A stretch of DNA of 38,571 nucleotides, from the NCBI GenBank assembly GCA_043719475.1, contig JAYSTS010000269.1:1-38571 (forward strand), read 5' to 3'. This DNA comes from SYFY01 sp043719475. GTDB lineage: Bacteria; Pseudomonadota; Gammaproteobacteria; Pseudomonadales; Azotimanducaceae. The position numbers and the translations under genes were made by a program. The notes beneath the pieces were generated by a model. The model worked only from the letters and a program-made list of their open reading frames with translations. It was not told the origin of the DNA and ran no database searches. Within the stretch, counting starts at the first letter, position 1. Each line of letters starts with the position of its first letter. Positions 22,822 through 32,483 of the stretch are shown piece after piece.

Positions 22822-24344
22822 TGCTCTGGCTTGGCATCTATCTGCCATTGTTCGGGCTCGAGGTTGCCCGGCAGTCGAGCCCACAGTCAGCCGATGAGAA
22901 CGACCAGGCCACTGCTGCAGGTCCAGAAGTACTGGTACATGACCAGACTATCGTCGCCAGTAATGCTGCAGCACTGGCCCTGGGTATCCGCCCAGGTGTT
23001 TCGCTGGCCACTGCACAGAGCCTGTCGCCAGACGCGCTGCGGCATTTTTCGCAAAATCGTCAGCATGAACAGACACGGCTGACCTTTCTGGGCGAAGTAC
23101 TCTATCGCTTCAGCGCCGATGTCAGCCTCGAAGCACCGGATGCCATCGTGCTGGAAGCAGGCCGCAGTCTGAATCTGTTTGGCAATATCCAGGCGCTCGG
23201 CACCCAGGTGACGGATATCTGCAAACAATTGGGGCACACCGCACAGATACGTGCAGCGGCAACACCACTGGCAGCACTGGCACTGGCACGCGCTGCAGCC
23301 AGTACGTTGCCACCCGTCGCGCTCAACCGCCTGGGGATTGCAGACAAGGTTGTGGAGCGATTCGCCAACATGGGGCTGACCACGCTGGGCCAGATCATGG
23401 CCCTGCCCCGCCGGGAACTGGCACATCGGTTCGGACGCGATTTTGCCAATTACCTGTTGCGACTGACGGGTGAGTTACCTGATCCGCGTACGTGCATCCG
23501 ACCACGACGACAGTTTGCACAAGCCCTGCACTTGCTCGAACCATTGCGTGACAAGGCTGCGCTGCAGTGGCCCATGACACGACTGCTGGAAGCACTCAGT
23601 CAATGGCTGATCAGTCATCAGCTGGGCGCAGAAGCGATCGACTGGTCTTTCACTGCGCATGCTGCCCACACCAAGGTCAGCATGTCGGTTCGTTTTGCGC
23701 GCGCCCGACAGGAGACACGGGCCTTCCTCGGTATTTCGGAACTCAAGCTGAACGAGACCGAGCTGCCCGAAGATGTACTCAGCATCGGCCTTCAAGCCAG
23801 GCGTCTGCGCCCTTGGATAGGCCAGGCCACCACATTGTTTCCAGACATGCCGAGTGAAATGCCGGGTATGGGCCCAATCGGTAGGGGTACAGTCGGTATG
23901 GGTACAGTCGGTATGGGCACAGCCAGTCATCGGGGCGACTCGGTCGAATGCACAGAGTTGCTCGATCAACTGGGCGCAAGGCTTGGCGAACAAGCCTGCA
24001 TGCGCCTGCAGGCCATCGACTGCCATGCACCTGAACTCGCCTGGCGCCCTCTACCGGCCGTCAGGAATCCACGACAGGACCTGCCACCCGTTCGTCCAGG
24101 CCAGCGACCACTCTGGATGTTTACGCCACCAAGACCGGTGTTGATAACGGATCTGACCTTGCTCGATGGTCCGGAGCGCATCCAGAGCCAATGGTGGGAA
24201 GGCTCTGTCAACCGCGACTACTACATTGCCAACCACCACAACGGAGCCCGTTGCTGGGTTTTTGTTGATCAGAAACTTGATCCAGCACTTGATCAGGCTC
24301 CTGATCCGGAACAACAGTGGTATCTCCATGGTTACTTCGCCTGA
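22821..24344 (+). CDS. imuB: Y-family polymerase-like mutasome protein ImuB
   Basis: A 507-residue Y-family homologue that tethers the mutasome to the beta clamp but does not polymerise. The N-terminus reads MLWLGIYLPLFGLEVA, where an active polymerase has its first catalytic Asp pair (D-x-D-x-F-F), and the second site reads VLEAGRSLNLFG where DE would be; the acidic residues needed for catalysis are therefore lost, as usual for ImuB. The ImuB-type C-terminus is clear: QWWEGSVNRDYYIANHHNGARCWVFVD and a final WYLHGYFA. A four-copy 15-base repeat (23865-23924) sits in a variable linker. Its ATG shares a base with the imuA stop, and its 3' end overlaps dnaE2 by 17 bases. Confidence 0.9.
   Translation: MLWLGIYLPLFGLEVARQSSPQSADENDQATAAGPEVLVHDQTIVASNAAALALGIRPGVSLATAQSLSPDALRHFSQNRQHEQTRLTFLGEVLYRFSADVSLEAPDAIVLEAGRSLNLFGNIQALGTQVTDICKQLGHTAQIRAAATPLAALALARAAASTLPPVALNRLGIADKVVERFANMGLTTLGQIMALPRRELAHRFGRDFANYLLRLTGELPDPRTCIRPRRQFAQALHLLEPLRDKAALQWPMTRLLEALSQWLISHQLGAEAIDWSFTAHAAHTKVSMSVRFARARQETRAFLGISELKLNETELPEDVLSIGLQARRLRPWIGQATTLFPDMPSEMPGMGPIGRGTVGMGTVGMGTASHRGDSVECTELLDQLGARLGEQACMRLQAIDCHAPELAWRPLPAVRNPRQDLPPVRPGQRPLWMFTPPRPVLITDLTLLDGPERIQSQWWEGSVNRDYYIANHHNGARCWVFVDQKLDPALDQAPDPEQQWYLHGYFA
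23865..23924 (+). repeat. Four 15-bp tandem repeats in imuB
   Basis: Four adjacent copies of GGTATGGGTACAGTC and variants encode GMGPI-GRGTV-GMGTV-GMGTA in a linker of ImuB. The frame is kept. Confidence 0.85.
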
Positions 24345-27300
24345 TCAACCATCATCTTTTGCGCAATCGTCCTTTCTGCCATCACCATCAACCTTGGCCC
24401 CATCATCCTTTGCAGAGCTGCATGTCATCAGCAACTACAGCTTCCTGCGTGGTGGTTCACACCCGGAGGAACTGGTCGCCCGAGCTGCTGCACTCGGCTA
24501 TCGCGCTATCGCCATCACCGACGAATGTTCATTTGCCGGCCTTGCCAAGGCACACATGGCCGCGAAGGAACACGATATCCGGCTGATTGTCGGTAGCGAG
24601 TTCCAGCTTGAGGAAGGTATCAAGCTCATCCTGCTGGCACCGACCCGAGCGGCCTATGGTCAGCTCTCGGCACTGATCACCAAGCTGCGCCGTCGTTCAC
24701 CCAAGGGAGAATATCAGGCAACGCTCGAGGACTTTCGTTTTGGCCTGGCCGATTGTCTGGTGCTGTGGCCACCGGGCAGCGCCTGCACGCCGTTGGCGGT
24801 GCGCACCAGTGATCATCCGTTGGTTCATGCCCAGGCTTTGTCCGCACGACCCGGAATCGAAGCACTGATGGCACAGGGACAAACCCTGAAATCCTTGTTC
24901 CGGACAGAGACGCGAAACGGCCTCTGGCTGGCGCTTGAGCTCTTCCGCGATGGCACTGATCTGCATCAGACGGCTGTCGTGCTGACGCTTTCGACACGGC
25001 TCGGATTCCCCATCGTCGCCAGTAACGACGTTCACCTTCATGTCGGTGAACGACAGCCAATACAGGACATCCTCACGGCAGTGCGACTCAAGTGTGCCGT
25101 CAGCGATATCGGCACAGCCGGATTTGGCAACGCCGAACGACAGCTGCGCTCGCTGCCAGATCTCGGCAGTCTGTATCCACCGGAAATGCTGGCAGAATCA
25201 CTGGCCATAACCGAACGCTGCACCTTCAGTCTCGATGAGCTGCGTTATGAATATCCGGAAGAGCTGGTTCCGCCAGGCCGCCTGGCCGGAGACTGGCTGC
25301 GTGAACTGACCTATGCCGGTGCTGCAGAACGCTGGCCCGAAGGAACACCCGCCGATGTGGTTACCCTGATCGAACGCGAACTCACACTGATTCACGAACT
25401 GGCCTACGAGTACTATTTCCTGACCGTTCACGACATCGTGCAGTTCGCTCGATCCAGGCAGATTCTCTGTCAGGGACGGGGCTCCGCAGCAAACTCCGCA
25501 GTGTGTTATTGCCTGTTCATCACCGAAGTCGATCCGGCGCGCATGCATCTTCTGTTCGAACGCTTCATCTCGAAAGAGCGCGCCGAGCCACCAGACATCG
25601 ACGTCGACTTCGAACATGAGCGACGAGAGGAAGTCATCCAGTATCTCTACAAGCGTTACGGTCGTGATCGAGCAGCACTGGCGGCAACCCTCATCACCTA
25701 TCGGCCAAAGAGTGCGATCCGTGATGTCGGCAAGGCACTCGGTTTTGACCTCGATCTTGTGGATCTGCTCGCCAAATCGTTGTCATGGTGGGACAAGAAG
25801 GAAGTTCTTGCCGAGCGTCTGCGGGGTATCGGCGTTGATCCGGACAGCATCCGGATTCGGCAGTTCATCGCGCTGGTCAATGAAATTCTTGGTTTTCCAA
25901 GGCATCTGTCCCAGCATGTTGGCGGCTTTGTCATCTCGCGCGGACCACTGTCACACCTGGTTCCCATCGAAAACGCGGCTATGCCGGATCGCACTGTCAT
26001 CCAGTGGGACAAGAACGACCTTGAGTCCCTCGGACTGCTCAAGATCGATGTGCTCGCACTGGGCATGCTCACAGCAATTCGTAAGGCACTCGACATGGTC
26101 AGCGCCTTTCGTGGCCAACGCCTCACGATCGCCGACATTCCCGCAGAAGATCTGGACACCTATCGCATGCTGCAGCATGGTGACAGCATCGGTGTATTCC
26201 AAGTCGAGTCGCGCGCACAGATCGCCATGCTGCCGCGTCTCAAGCCGCAGCATTTTTATGATCTGGTCATTGAAGTAGCCATCGTCCGCCCTGGACCGAT
26301 CCAGGGCGACATGGTGCATCCCTACCTGCGACGCCGACAGGGGCTCGAAGCGGTGCACTATTCCAACGACGACGTGCGCCGCGTACTTGAACGCACGCTC
26401 GGTATTCCGATTTTCCAGGAGCAGGTCATCGAACTGGCTATGGTGGCTGCCGGCTTCACAGCCGGAGAAGCCGATCAACTCCGGCGCGCCATGGCGGCCT
26501 GGCAACGTCGCGGGGGACTTGGTCACTTCGAAGAAAAGCTGATCAGCGGCATGTTGGCACGTGGGCACGATCGGGACTTTGCCGAACGAGTCTTCAAGCA
26601 GATCCAGGGTTTCGGGGAATACGGTTTTCCTGAATCTCACGCGGCGAGTTTTGCCCTGCTGGTCTATATCTCCGCATGGCTGAAGCGTCACGAACCGGCG
26701 GCGTTTTATGCAGGCCTGCTGAACAGCTTGCCTATGGGGTTCTATTCCCCCTCGCAGTTGATTCAGGACGCAAAGCGGCATGCCATTGAAGTGCGGCCAG
26801 TGGATGTGATGACCAGTGCGTGGGATCACACGCTGGAACCAGCCATGGCAACCGGATCACGAACCGGCGACCAGACCGGTAAAAACTCAGCGCAAGGTGC
26901 ACTACGCCTTGGCCTGCGCCTGATCAAGGGTCTGAGCGAGGAGACTGCACAGCGAATCGTCGGAGCCAGACTCACTCGTGCGTTTGTGGATGCACAAGAT
27001 CTCGCTCATCGCACGGGTCTGACCCGACAGGAACTGGAGTTTCTGGCCCGCGCCGGCGCACTCGCGCGACTCTCAGGTCATCGTTACCAGGCGCATTGGG
27101 ATGTCGCTGGAATCGAACAACCGACTGAACTTACGCAGGTCGCGCAATCCAGCACACCGTATCAGACAGAAGTCAGTCTGCCGGCACCCCGGGAAGCGGA
27201 TGAGGTGCTGCGCGACTATCGTTATCTCAGCCTGTCGTTGCGCTCACACCCGTTGGCGCTGTTGCGGAAACACCCGGCACTCAAGCGATCAAGCCGCGCA

Positions 27301-27633
27301 CTGGATCTTCTGGAATTCCGTCACGGGCAGATGGTACAGATCAGCGGCCTGGTCACCGGGCGACAGCGTCCGGGCACTGCGTCCGGCGTCTTGTTTCTCA
27401 CCCTTGAAGACGAGACCGGCAACAACAATGTGATCATCTGGCGGTCATTGCTGGAACGATTTCGCACTGCACTGCTTGGTGGCCAGCTACTGACTATCAA
27501 AGGCACCGTCGAGCGAGAAGGTGAAGTGATTCATATCGTCGCCGGCTTTGTCATTGACCATACCGGCCTGATCGGTGAACTGCTTGAAGACGAACGGGTC
27601 GGTGAGAGTTTTCGGTCACGCGACTTCAGATAG
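24328..27633 (+). CDS. dnaE2: Error-prone DNA polymerase III alpha subunit DnaE2
   Basis: A 1101-residue C-family polymerase, the catalytic member of the SOS mutasome. The PHP domain begins ELHVISNYSFLRGGSHPEELV; the polymerase motif PPDIDVDFEHERREEVIQYL lies at about residues 421-440, with the two catalytic Asp in DIDVD; the fingers and thumb carry YRPKSAIRDVGKALG and GIPIFQEQVIELA. A C-terminal OB-fold region (VQISGLVTGRQRPGTASGVLFLTLEDETG) follows. I chose the ATG at 24328 (MVTSPDQPSS), which overlaps the imuB end by 17 bases; a Ser/Pro-rich leader of about 27 residues, richer than usual, precedes the PHP domain. The gene converges with the XrtA-type ATPase gene. Confidence 0.95.
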   Translation: MVTSPDQPSSFAQSSFLPSPSTLAPSSFAELHVISNYSFLRGGSHPEELVARAAALGYRAIAITDECSFAGLAKAHMAAKEHDIRLIVGSEFQLEEGIKLILLAPTRAAYGQLSALITKLRRRSPKGEYQATLEDFRFGLADCLVLWPPGSACTPLAVRTSDHPLVHAQALSARPGIEALMAQGQTLKSLFRTETRNGLWLALELFRDGTDLHQTAVVLTLSTRLGFPIVASNDVHLHVGERQPIQDILTAVRLKCAVSDIGTAGFGNAERQLRSLPDLGSLYPPEMLAESLAITERCTFSLDELRYEYPEELVPPGRLAGDWLRELTYAGAAERWPEGTPADVVTLIERELTLIHELAYEYYFLTVHDIVQFARSRQILCQGRGSAANSAVCYCLFITEVDPARMHLLFERFISKERAEPPDIDVDFEHERREEVIQYLYKRYGRDRAALAATLITYRPKSAIRDVGKALGFDLDLVDLLAKSLSWWDKKEVLAERLRGIGVDPDSIRIRQFIALVNEILGFPRHLSQHVGGFVISRGPLSHLVPIENAAMPDRTVIQWDKNDLESLGLLKIDVLALGMLTAIRKALDMVSAFRGQRLTIADIPAEDLDTYRMLQHGDSIGVFQVESRAQIAMLPRLKPQHFYDLVIEVAIVRPGPIQGDMVHPYLRRRQGLEAVHYSNDDVRRVLERTLGIPIFQEQVIELAMVAAGFTAGEADQLRRAMAAWQRRGGLGHFEEKLISGMLARGHDRDFAERVFKQIQGFGEYGFPESHAASFALLVYISAWLKRHEPAAFYAGLLNSLPMGFYSPSQLIQDAKRHAIEVRPVDVMTSAWDHTLEPAMATGSRTGDQTGKNSAQGALRLGLRLIKGLSEETAQRIVGARLTRAFVDAQDLAHRTGLTRQELEFLARAGALARLSGHRYQAHWDVAGIEQPTELTQVAQSSTPYQTEVSLPAPREADEVLRDYRYLSLSLRSHPLALLRKHPALKRSSRALDLLEFRHGQMVQISGLVTGRQRPGTASGVLFLTLEDETGNNNVIIWRSLLERFRTALLGGQLLTIKGTVEREGEVIHIVAGFVIDHTGLIGELLEDERVGESFRSRDFR

Positions 27634-27641
27634 CTGAAGTC
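27622..27641. terminator. Hairpin between convergent dnaE2 and ATPase genes
   Basis: GACTTCAG-ATAG-CTGAAGTC is a perfect 8-base-pair stem with a four-base loop that covers the dnaE2 stop codon. No T-run follows it on either strand, so intrinsic termination is uncertain; it may simply slow polymerase or protect the message end. Confidence 0.35.
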
Positions 27642-27658
27642 AGCAAGCTGGATCAACT

Positions 27659-28771
27659 CTATTTCGGAAGTCCGTTCGATGCAGCCTTGACCGTTTTGTT
27701 GTCGCTTACCACCTGATGCAGATCCTCCAGTAACAAGCGTAAGTAAGAAAGCTCCTCGCGCACGTCGGAAAGCTCAGTCTTGATGCCATGCCCAAGACCA
27801 TCGATAGCCCGCTCCAGGGTCGCCAGTCTCTGGGTCAGATCGGCTTTGTCGAACAGACCACGCGCGACCGTTTCGAGCGGACGGTCAGGTGCATCAAACA
27901 CTTCCTGACGGGCGCGGGCCCCGGCAGGTTTTTCGGCCTGATTATCATGGGTACCACCGAGGAACTCCTCACCGATTTCCTCTGCAACCAGGTTGACGTC
28001 TTCGCCATCGATGACATCCAGGGATTCAAGATAAGCAAACAACAGAAGTCTGTCGCACAGATTGTTGATCCGCCGCGGGACACCATCGCAGAATTCAAAG
28101 ATCGATTCGAACGCCGTGGACGTGAACTTGGGAAATTCTTTCCAGCCCACCTTGCGCAGGCGGTGTTCAATATAAGTCTGGGTTTCTTCCAGGCTCAGCG
28201 GGTTCAAGTGGTAGGTGGCAATCACGCGCTGACGCAACTGCTCAAATCCTTCCGACAGAAGGGTTGCACGAAATTCCTGCTGACCCAACAGGAATATCTG
28301 CAGCAGTGGCTTCCCGTTCATCTGAAAGTTGGAAAGCATCCGCAATTCTTCAACCGACATGGCCGGCAGATTCTGGGCTTCATCGACAATCAGGAGCACG
28401 CGACGATTAGCCCGCACCTCCTGCTGAAAAGCATGTTCCAGATCTTTCAACAGTTCAGCTTTGGAGTTGGCGTGCGAGCGAATGCCGAATTCTGTGGCGA
28501 CAAACTTGAGCAGATCTTCTTCATCGAGATTGGAAGTGACGAGCGTTGCAACCGCCATCTGGGATTGATCGAGATCCCGTAGCAGCGTCTGGACCAGCGT
28601 CGTTTTTCCAGTGCCCACGTTACCGGTAATGACGATGAATCCATCGGCCTGGCTCAGCCCATACTGTAAAAACGACAGCGCCCGCTTGTGCTCTTTACTC
28701 GGATAAAAGAACGAGGCGTCAGGCGACAGCTGGAATGGCTTAGCCGAGAGACCAAAATGTTGTTCGTACAT
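27659..28771 (-). CDS. XrtA-type ExeA-like AAA ATPase
   Basis: A 370-residue ATPase of the type associated with XrtA/PEP-CTERM exopolysaccharide loci. The start MYEQHFGLSAKPFQLSPD is the family's conserved opening; Walker A is GNVGTGKT (residues 50-57), Walker B LLIVDEAQ (126-133), and arginine-finger region PRRINNLCDRLLLFAYL follows. The last 100 residues form a helical tail. I used the ATG at 28769-28771; a TTG two codons upstream is also open. It lies downstream of the BY-kinase gene on the same strand with 134 bases between them. The exosortase itself is not in the window. Its job is probably to energise or regulate polysaccharide export. Confidence 0.85.
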   Translation of the reverse strand: MYEQHFGLSAKPFQLSPDASFFYPSKEHKRALSFLQYGLSQADGFIVITGNVGTGKTTLVQTLLRDLDQSQMAVATLVTSNLDEEDLLKFVATEFGIRSHANSKAELLKDLEHAFQQEVRANRRVLLIVDEAQNLPAMSVEELRMLSNFQMNGKPLLQIFLLGQQEFRATLLSEGFEQLRQRVIATYHLNPLSLEETQTYIEHRLRKVGWKEFPKFTSTAFESIFEFCDGVPRRINNLCDRLLLFAYLESLDVIDGEDVNLVAEEIGEEFLGGTHDNQAEKPAGARARQEVFDAPDRPLETVARGLFDKADLTQRLATLERAIDGLGHGIKTELSDVREELSYLRLLLEDLHQVVSDNKTVKAASNGLPK

Positions 28772-28905
28772 TGCCAACCTGACAGCAGTTGAGGGGAAAC
28801 TCTAGCCGAGATCGATGTCTATGTGGAGCAGAGAAACTGCAAATTTTCCCTGTCCTCCTGCGTGGGGAGTCGAAGTCCGCGGACTCGAACAGCCCTTAAA
28901 ATGCG

Positions 28906-29835
28906 CTAACGACCTGCCTCGGACGGGGAATCTGCCCCATAGCCATAACCATAACCATATCCGTATCCATAGTCGTTACCAATGGGACGGGAGGTCTTGT
29001 TCAGAACCACAGATACCGAAGGTTGATCAGCCAGCAACCGCAAAGCATGTTCAACAGCATCTCGCGGCGTCTTCCCTGCTTCAATGACCAAAATGATCTG
29101 AGCCATATATTGGGCAAGCACCTTGGCTTCGGTCGTGACCAACAACGGCGGACCGTCAAATACCACAATCCGCGAGGGATCAAGCCGGGAGAGCGCACGC
29201 AGGCGGCGGCTCATGTTGTTGCTGGCGAATAATTCATCGACATTGTCTTCACGCATGCCCGACGACATCAATTCCAGACGATCGATGTTGGTTCCCAGGG
29301 TGTAGGTGTCCGGATGCACATTCGGATTCGTCAGGGCTTCGGTCAGACCTGCATAACCACCAAGATCAAACTGGCGGGACAGATCCCGCTTGGCCACGTC
29401 GGCATCGACCAACAATGCACTGCGATCGATTTCAGCGGCGATGCTGATCGCGAGGTTGGTTGAGGTATAGGTCTTGCCTTCACCCGGCAAAGCACTCGTT
29501 ACCATGATGAAGTTTGCGGCACGTTGCTCGGCTCCCGGAGCCGTCATGGCCGAGCTTCCAAGTGCCTCACTTCTGCGAATGTTGAGAAGCAGGGGACGTT
29601 TGATGCGCCGTAATTCCTGGGCCAATTGATTGCGCCCCTCACTGGGTACCAGGAACCCTCTCGCTGCCATCGCTTCGAGGTCGATCTCACACCGACCGCC
29701 CAATGGCCGTCGGCGAGTGGTAATCCGTGCTTCCAGTGAGGGCACTCTGCCAGATGGTGCCAATTCCGGGCGCGCCTCGCTGCCCGGGTCCGGCTGCCCA
29801 TCCTGAACCGACGCCGCTCTCTCGATCGTGCTCAT
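28906..29835 (-). CDS. BY-kinase (CpsD/CapB-like tyrosine autokinase), cytoplasmic type
   Basis: A 309-residue protein-tyrosine autokinase that regulates polysaccharide chain length and export together with a Wzc/EpsB-like membrane partner not seen here. Walker A is ALPGEGKT (about 115-122), Walker A' LLVDADVAKRD (141-151) and Walker B VVFDGPPLL (224-232). The C-terminal autophosphorylation tail is an unusually regular DYGYGYGYGYGYGAD with six Tyr alternating with Gly. I chose the ATG at 29835, preceded by AAGGA, over the frame's earlier ATG at 30003. The frame is on the opposite strand to, and upstream of, the nucleotide-sugar dehydrogenase. Confidence 0.88.
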   Translation of the reverse strand: MSTIERAASVQDGQPDPGSEARPELAPSGRVPSLEARITTRRRPLGGRCEIDLEAMAARGFLVPSEGRNQLAQELRRIKRPLLLNIRRSEALGSSAMTAPGAEQRAANFIMVTSALPGEGKTYTSTNLAISIAAEIDRSALLVDADVAKRDLSRQFDLGGYAGLTEALTNPNVHPDTYTLGTNIDRLELMSSGMREDNVDELFASNNMSRRLRALSRLDPSRIVVFDGPPLLVTTEAKVLAQYMAQIILVIEAGKTPRDAVEHALRLLADQPSVSVVLNKTSRPIGNDYGYGYGYGYGYGADSPSEAGR

Positions 29836-30101
29836 AGATTCCTTGTCATGCCCTGGGTCACACCCTTGCTCACAAGTTGGGGCTATCCGTACAAGACCCC
29901 CGTTGGGAGTCGACTCTAATGCCCGCATCTTACAGGCTGAACCGAGGATCGTTGTAAGCGCTTGAAAGAACTGAGAACTCGTACGGGGAAACCCTGAAAC
30001 CACGCCACAATCCGGCTGCGCAAGCCATGAAGGTGACTGACGATCCTCGGATATACTTCCAGTTCACATCTACTTCCAGCCCACAACACGGATGCTTGTG
30101 C

Positions 30102-31385
30102 ATGTTCAACCAGTCTGACCCACGGCAGGCCCGGGTCGCGATCATTGGATTAGGATACGTTGGCCTCCCGCTTGCCGTTGAATTTGGCAAACAGCTGGAC
30201 ACCACCGGCTTCGATATCTCTGTCGGTCGGGTGGCCGAGCTGCAACTCGGTTCGGACCACACACGGGAGATTTCAATCGAAGAACTCCGCGATGCGGACC
30301 ATCTGCATTTTTCGACGCTGGTCGAAGACCTCGCCGACTGCAGTGTTTACATTGTTACCGTTCCGACTCCCATCGATCAGTATCGTCGTCCCGACCTCGG
30401 CCCACTGCTAGCCGCCAGCAAGACCATTGGCGTGGTTCTGAAACCTGGCGACGTCGTCGTTTATGAGTCAACGGTCTATCCCGGGGCCACTGAGGAAGAC
30501 TGTGTACCGGTGCTTGAGCAGGTCTCAGGGCTTACATGTAATGTCGATTTTTTTGTCGGCTACAGCCCGGAACGCATCAATCCGGGTGATCGACAACATC
30601 GTCTGCCCAACATTCGTAAGGTCACGTCGGGTTCGACGCCGGAGGCCGCAGATTTTATCGACCGACTTTATAACCTCATCATCGTTGCGGGCACCCACAA
30701 GGCGCCGAGTATTCGAGTCGCCGAAGCAGCCAAGGTGATTGAGAATACCCAGCGCGATCTCAATATCGCTCTGGTCAACGAACTTGCATTGATTTTCGAA
30801 CGAATGAACATCGATACCGAAGACGTCCTGGCAGCAGCGCGCACAAAATGGAATTTTCTCGACTTTCGTCCTGGACTGGTCGGCGGACACTGCATTGGCG
30901 TGGATCCGTACTACCTGACCCACAAGGCGCAAGCATTAGGAATTCATCCCGAGGTGATCTTGTCGGGACGCAGGATCAACGACCGTCTCGGAGCGCACAT
31001 CGCCGATCGTGTCGCCATGTTGATGACAGCAGCCGGCATTAACCCGGTTGGCGCTCGGGTACTCGTCATGGGTCTGGCGTTCAAGGAAAACTGCCCGGAC
31101 ATCCGCAATACGCGTGTCGTGGATCTCGTGCGTGGATTGACTCGCTACAACTTGAAGGTGGACGTGATCGACCCATGGGTCAGCCCGGCCACCGCTCTCC
31201 ATGAATATGGCCTGCATCTTATCGACCACGCAGAACCGGACACTTACGACGCCGTAATCCTGGCCGTGAGTCATGAGCAGTTTCGTTCGCTCGGCCGAGA
31301 CGTACGCAAACTGGGTCGCGATGCCTGTGTCATTTTTGACGTCAAACATGTGCTGCCACGAGACATTGTGACGGCACGGTTGTAG
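30102..31385 (+). CDS. tviB: UDP-N-acetylhexosamine/UDP-glucose-type dehydrogenase, TviB/WbpA-like
   Basis: A 427-residue NAD-dependent dehydrogenase that oxidises the C6 of a UDP sugar to the uronic acid. The Rossmann motif GLGYVGLP is at about residues 16-23, and the catalytic Cys is C264 in LVGGHCIGVDPYYLTHKA. The sequences FFVGYSPERINPGD and GLAFKENCPDIRNT fit the UDP-GlcNAc/GalNAc branch (TviB, WbpA, WbpO) better than UDP-glucose dehydrogenase proper, but the exact substrate is not certain. The start is uncertain: ATG at 30102 (MFNQSDPRQARVAIIGLGYVG) is preferred over the frame's first ATG at 30027. It is the first of three sugar genes in a row. Confidence 0.82.
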   Translation: MFNQSDPRQARVAIIGLGYVGLPLAVEFGKQLDTTGFDISVGRVAELQLGSDHTREISIEELRDADHLHFSTLVEDLADCSVYIVTVPTPIDQYRRPDLGPLLAASKTIGVVLKPGDVVVYESTVYPGATEEDCVPVLEQVSGLTCNVDFFVGYSPERINPGDRQHRLPNIRKVTSGSTPEAADFIDRLYNLIIVAGTHKAPSIRVAEAAKVIENTQRDLNIALVNELALIFERMNIDTEDVLAAARTKWNFLDFRPGLVGGHCIGVDPYYLTHKAQALGIHPEVILSGRRINDRLGAHIADRVAMLMTAAGINPVGARVLVMGLAFKENCPDIRNTRVVDLVRGLTRYNLKVDVIDPWVSPATALHEYGLHLIDHAEPDTYDAVILAVSHEQFRSLGRDVRKLGRDACVIFDVKHVLPRDIVTARL

Positions 31386-31404
31386 GCGCGAGCCCCGCTA
31401 TACC

Positions 31405-32421
31405 ATGAAATATCTTGTTACCGGCGCTGCCGGATTTATCGGCTCCGCCACGGCTCATCGACTGCTTGATCGTGGGGATGAAGTGGTTGCCATCGATAAC
31501 GTCAATGATTACTACGAGGTATCCCTCAAGGAAGCGCGCCTAACAAGACTTTTCAAGCGCCCGGGGTTCAGCTTTCATCGGCTTGATCTCGCCAATCGGG
31601 ACGCGGTGACCGAGGTATTTAGAGCTAGCCAACCACAACGCGTGATTCACCTGGCGGCACAGGCTGGCGTCCGTTTTTCGCTGGAAAACCCCTGGGTCTA
31701 CATCGACTCGAACATCACGGGTTTCATGAACATCCTGGAAAACGTGCGGCAACAAGGGTGCGAACACCTGGTGTTCGCCTCGTCCAGCTCGGTTTATGGC
31801 GCGCACACCAACATGCCGTTCTCACCTCACCACGGGGTCGACCATCCGTTGAGCATGTATGCAGCTTCGAAAAAATCCAACGAACTGATGGCCCACACTT
31901 ATGCTCACCTGTTCCGCGTTCCGGTAACGGGATTACGGTTTTTCACGGTATACGGCCCTTGGGGTCGACCGGATATGGCCCTCTTCCTGTTCACGCGCAA
32001 GATCCTCGCTGGCGAGCCAATCGACGTCTACAACCACGGACATCACACCCGCGATTTCACCTACATCGACGACATCGTTGAGGGGATCACTCGGGTTGTT
32101 GATCGACCCGCCAAACCGGATCCAGATTGGGATGCCAACAATCCGGATCCAGCCAGCTCATCGGCGCCTTATCGCATCTACAACATCGGTGGTAACAATC
32201 CGGTTCAGCTGTCGCACTACATCAAGGTCCTTGAGCAGGTCCTTGGCAAACCGGCCAAGCTGAATCTGCTACCACTGCAACCTGGAGATGTTCCGGACAC
32301 CTATGCGAGTGTGGAAGACCTCGTTCGTGATGTTGGTTACAAGCCGGACACGCCGATTGAGACGGGCATCGCCAACTTTGTCAGCTGGTACAGGGAATAC
32401 TACGGACCAAACAACACTTGA
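31405..32421 (+). CDS. UDP-glucuronate 4-epimerase-like NAD-dependent epimerase
   Basis: A 338-residue short-chain epimerase. The NAD motif TGAAGFIG is at residues 6-13, the catalytic Tyr152 and Lys156 are in MYAASKKSNE, and the preceding SSSSVYG supplies the Ser. Sequences HLAAQAGVRFSLENPWVYIDSN and FFTVYGPWGRPDMALFLFTRKIL are typical of the UDP-glucuronate (CapI/LspL) group, which interconvert GlcA and GalA. It starts 19 bases after the dehydrogenase gene, so the product of that enzyme is its likely substrate type. Confidence 0.85.
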   Translation: MKYLVTGAAGFIGSATAHRLLDRGDEVVAIDNVNDYYEVSLKEARLTRLFKRPGFSFHRLDLANRDAVTEVFRASQPQRVIHLAAQAGVRFSLENPWVYIDSNITGFMNILENVRQQGCEHLVFASSSSVYGAHTNMPFSPHHGVDHPLSMYAASKKSNELMAHTYAHLFRVPVTGLRFFTVYGPWGRPDMALFLFTRKILAGEPIDVYNHGHHTRDFTYIDDIVEGITRVVDRPAKPDPDWDANNPDPASSSAPYRIYNIGGNNPVQLSHYIKVLEQVLGKPAKLNLLPLQPGDVPDTYASVEDLVRDVGYKPDTPIETGIANFVSWYREYYGPNNT

Positions 32422-32483
32422 GCTGAGCGCATCTGGGTTACCACTCAATCAAGCACCGCAACGGCTATGGACGCAAAAACAAG

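Noticed and set aside
25951..26829. Long minus-strand open frame inside dnaE2
   Set aside because: It lies wholly opposite conserved polymerase sequence and has no recognisable product.
27788..28582. 264-codon plus-strand frame opposite the XrtA-type ATPase
   Set aside because: The other strand carries clear Walker motifs; this frame is a high-GC shadow.
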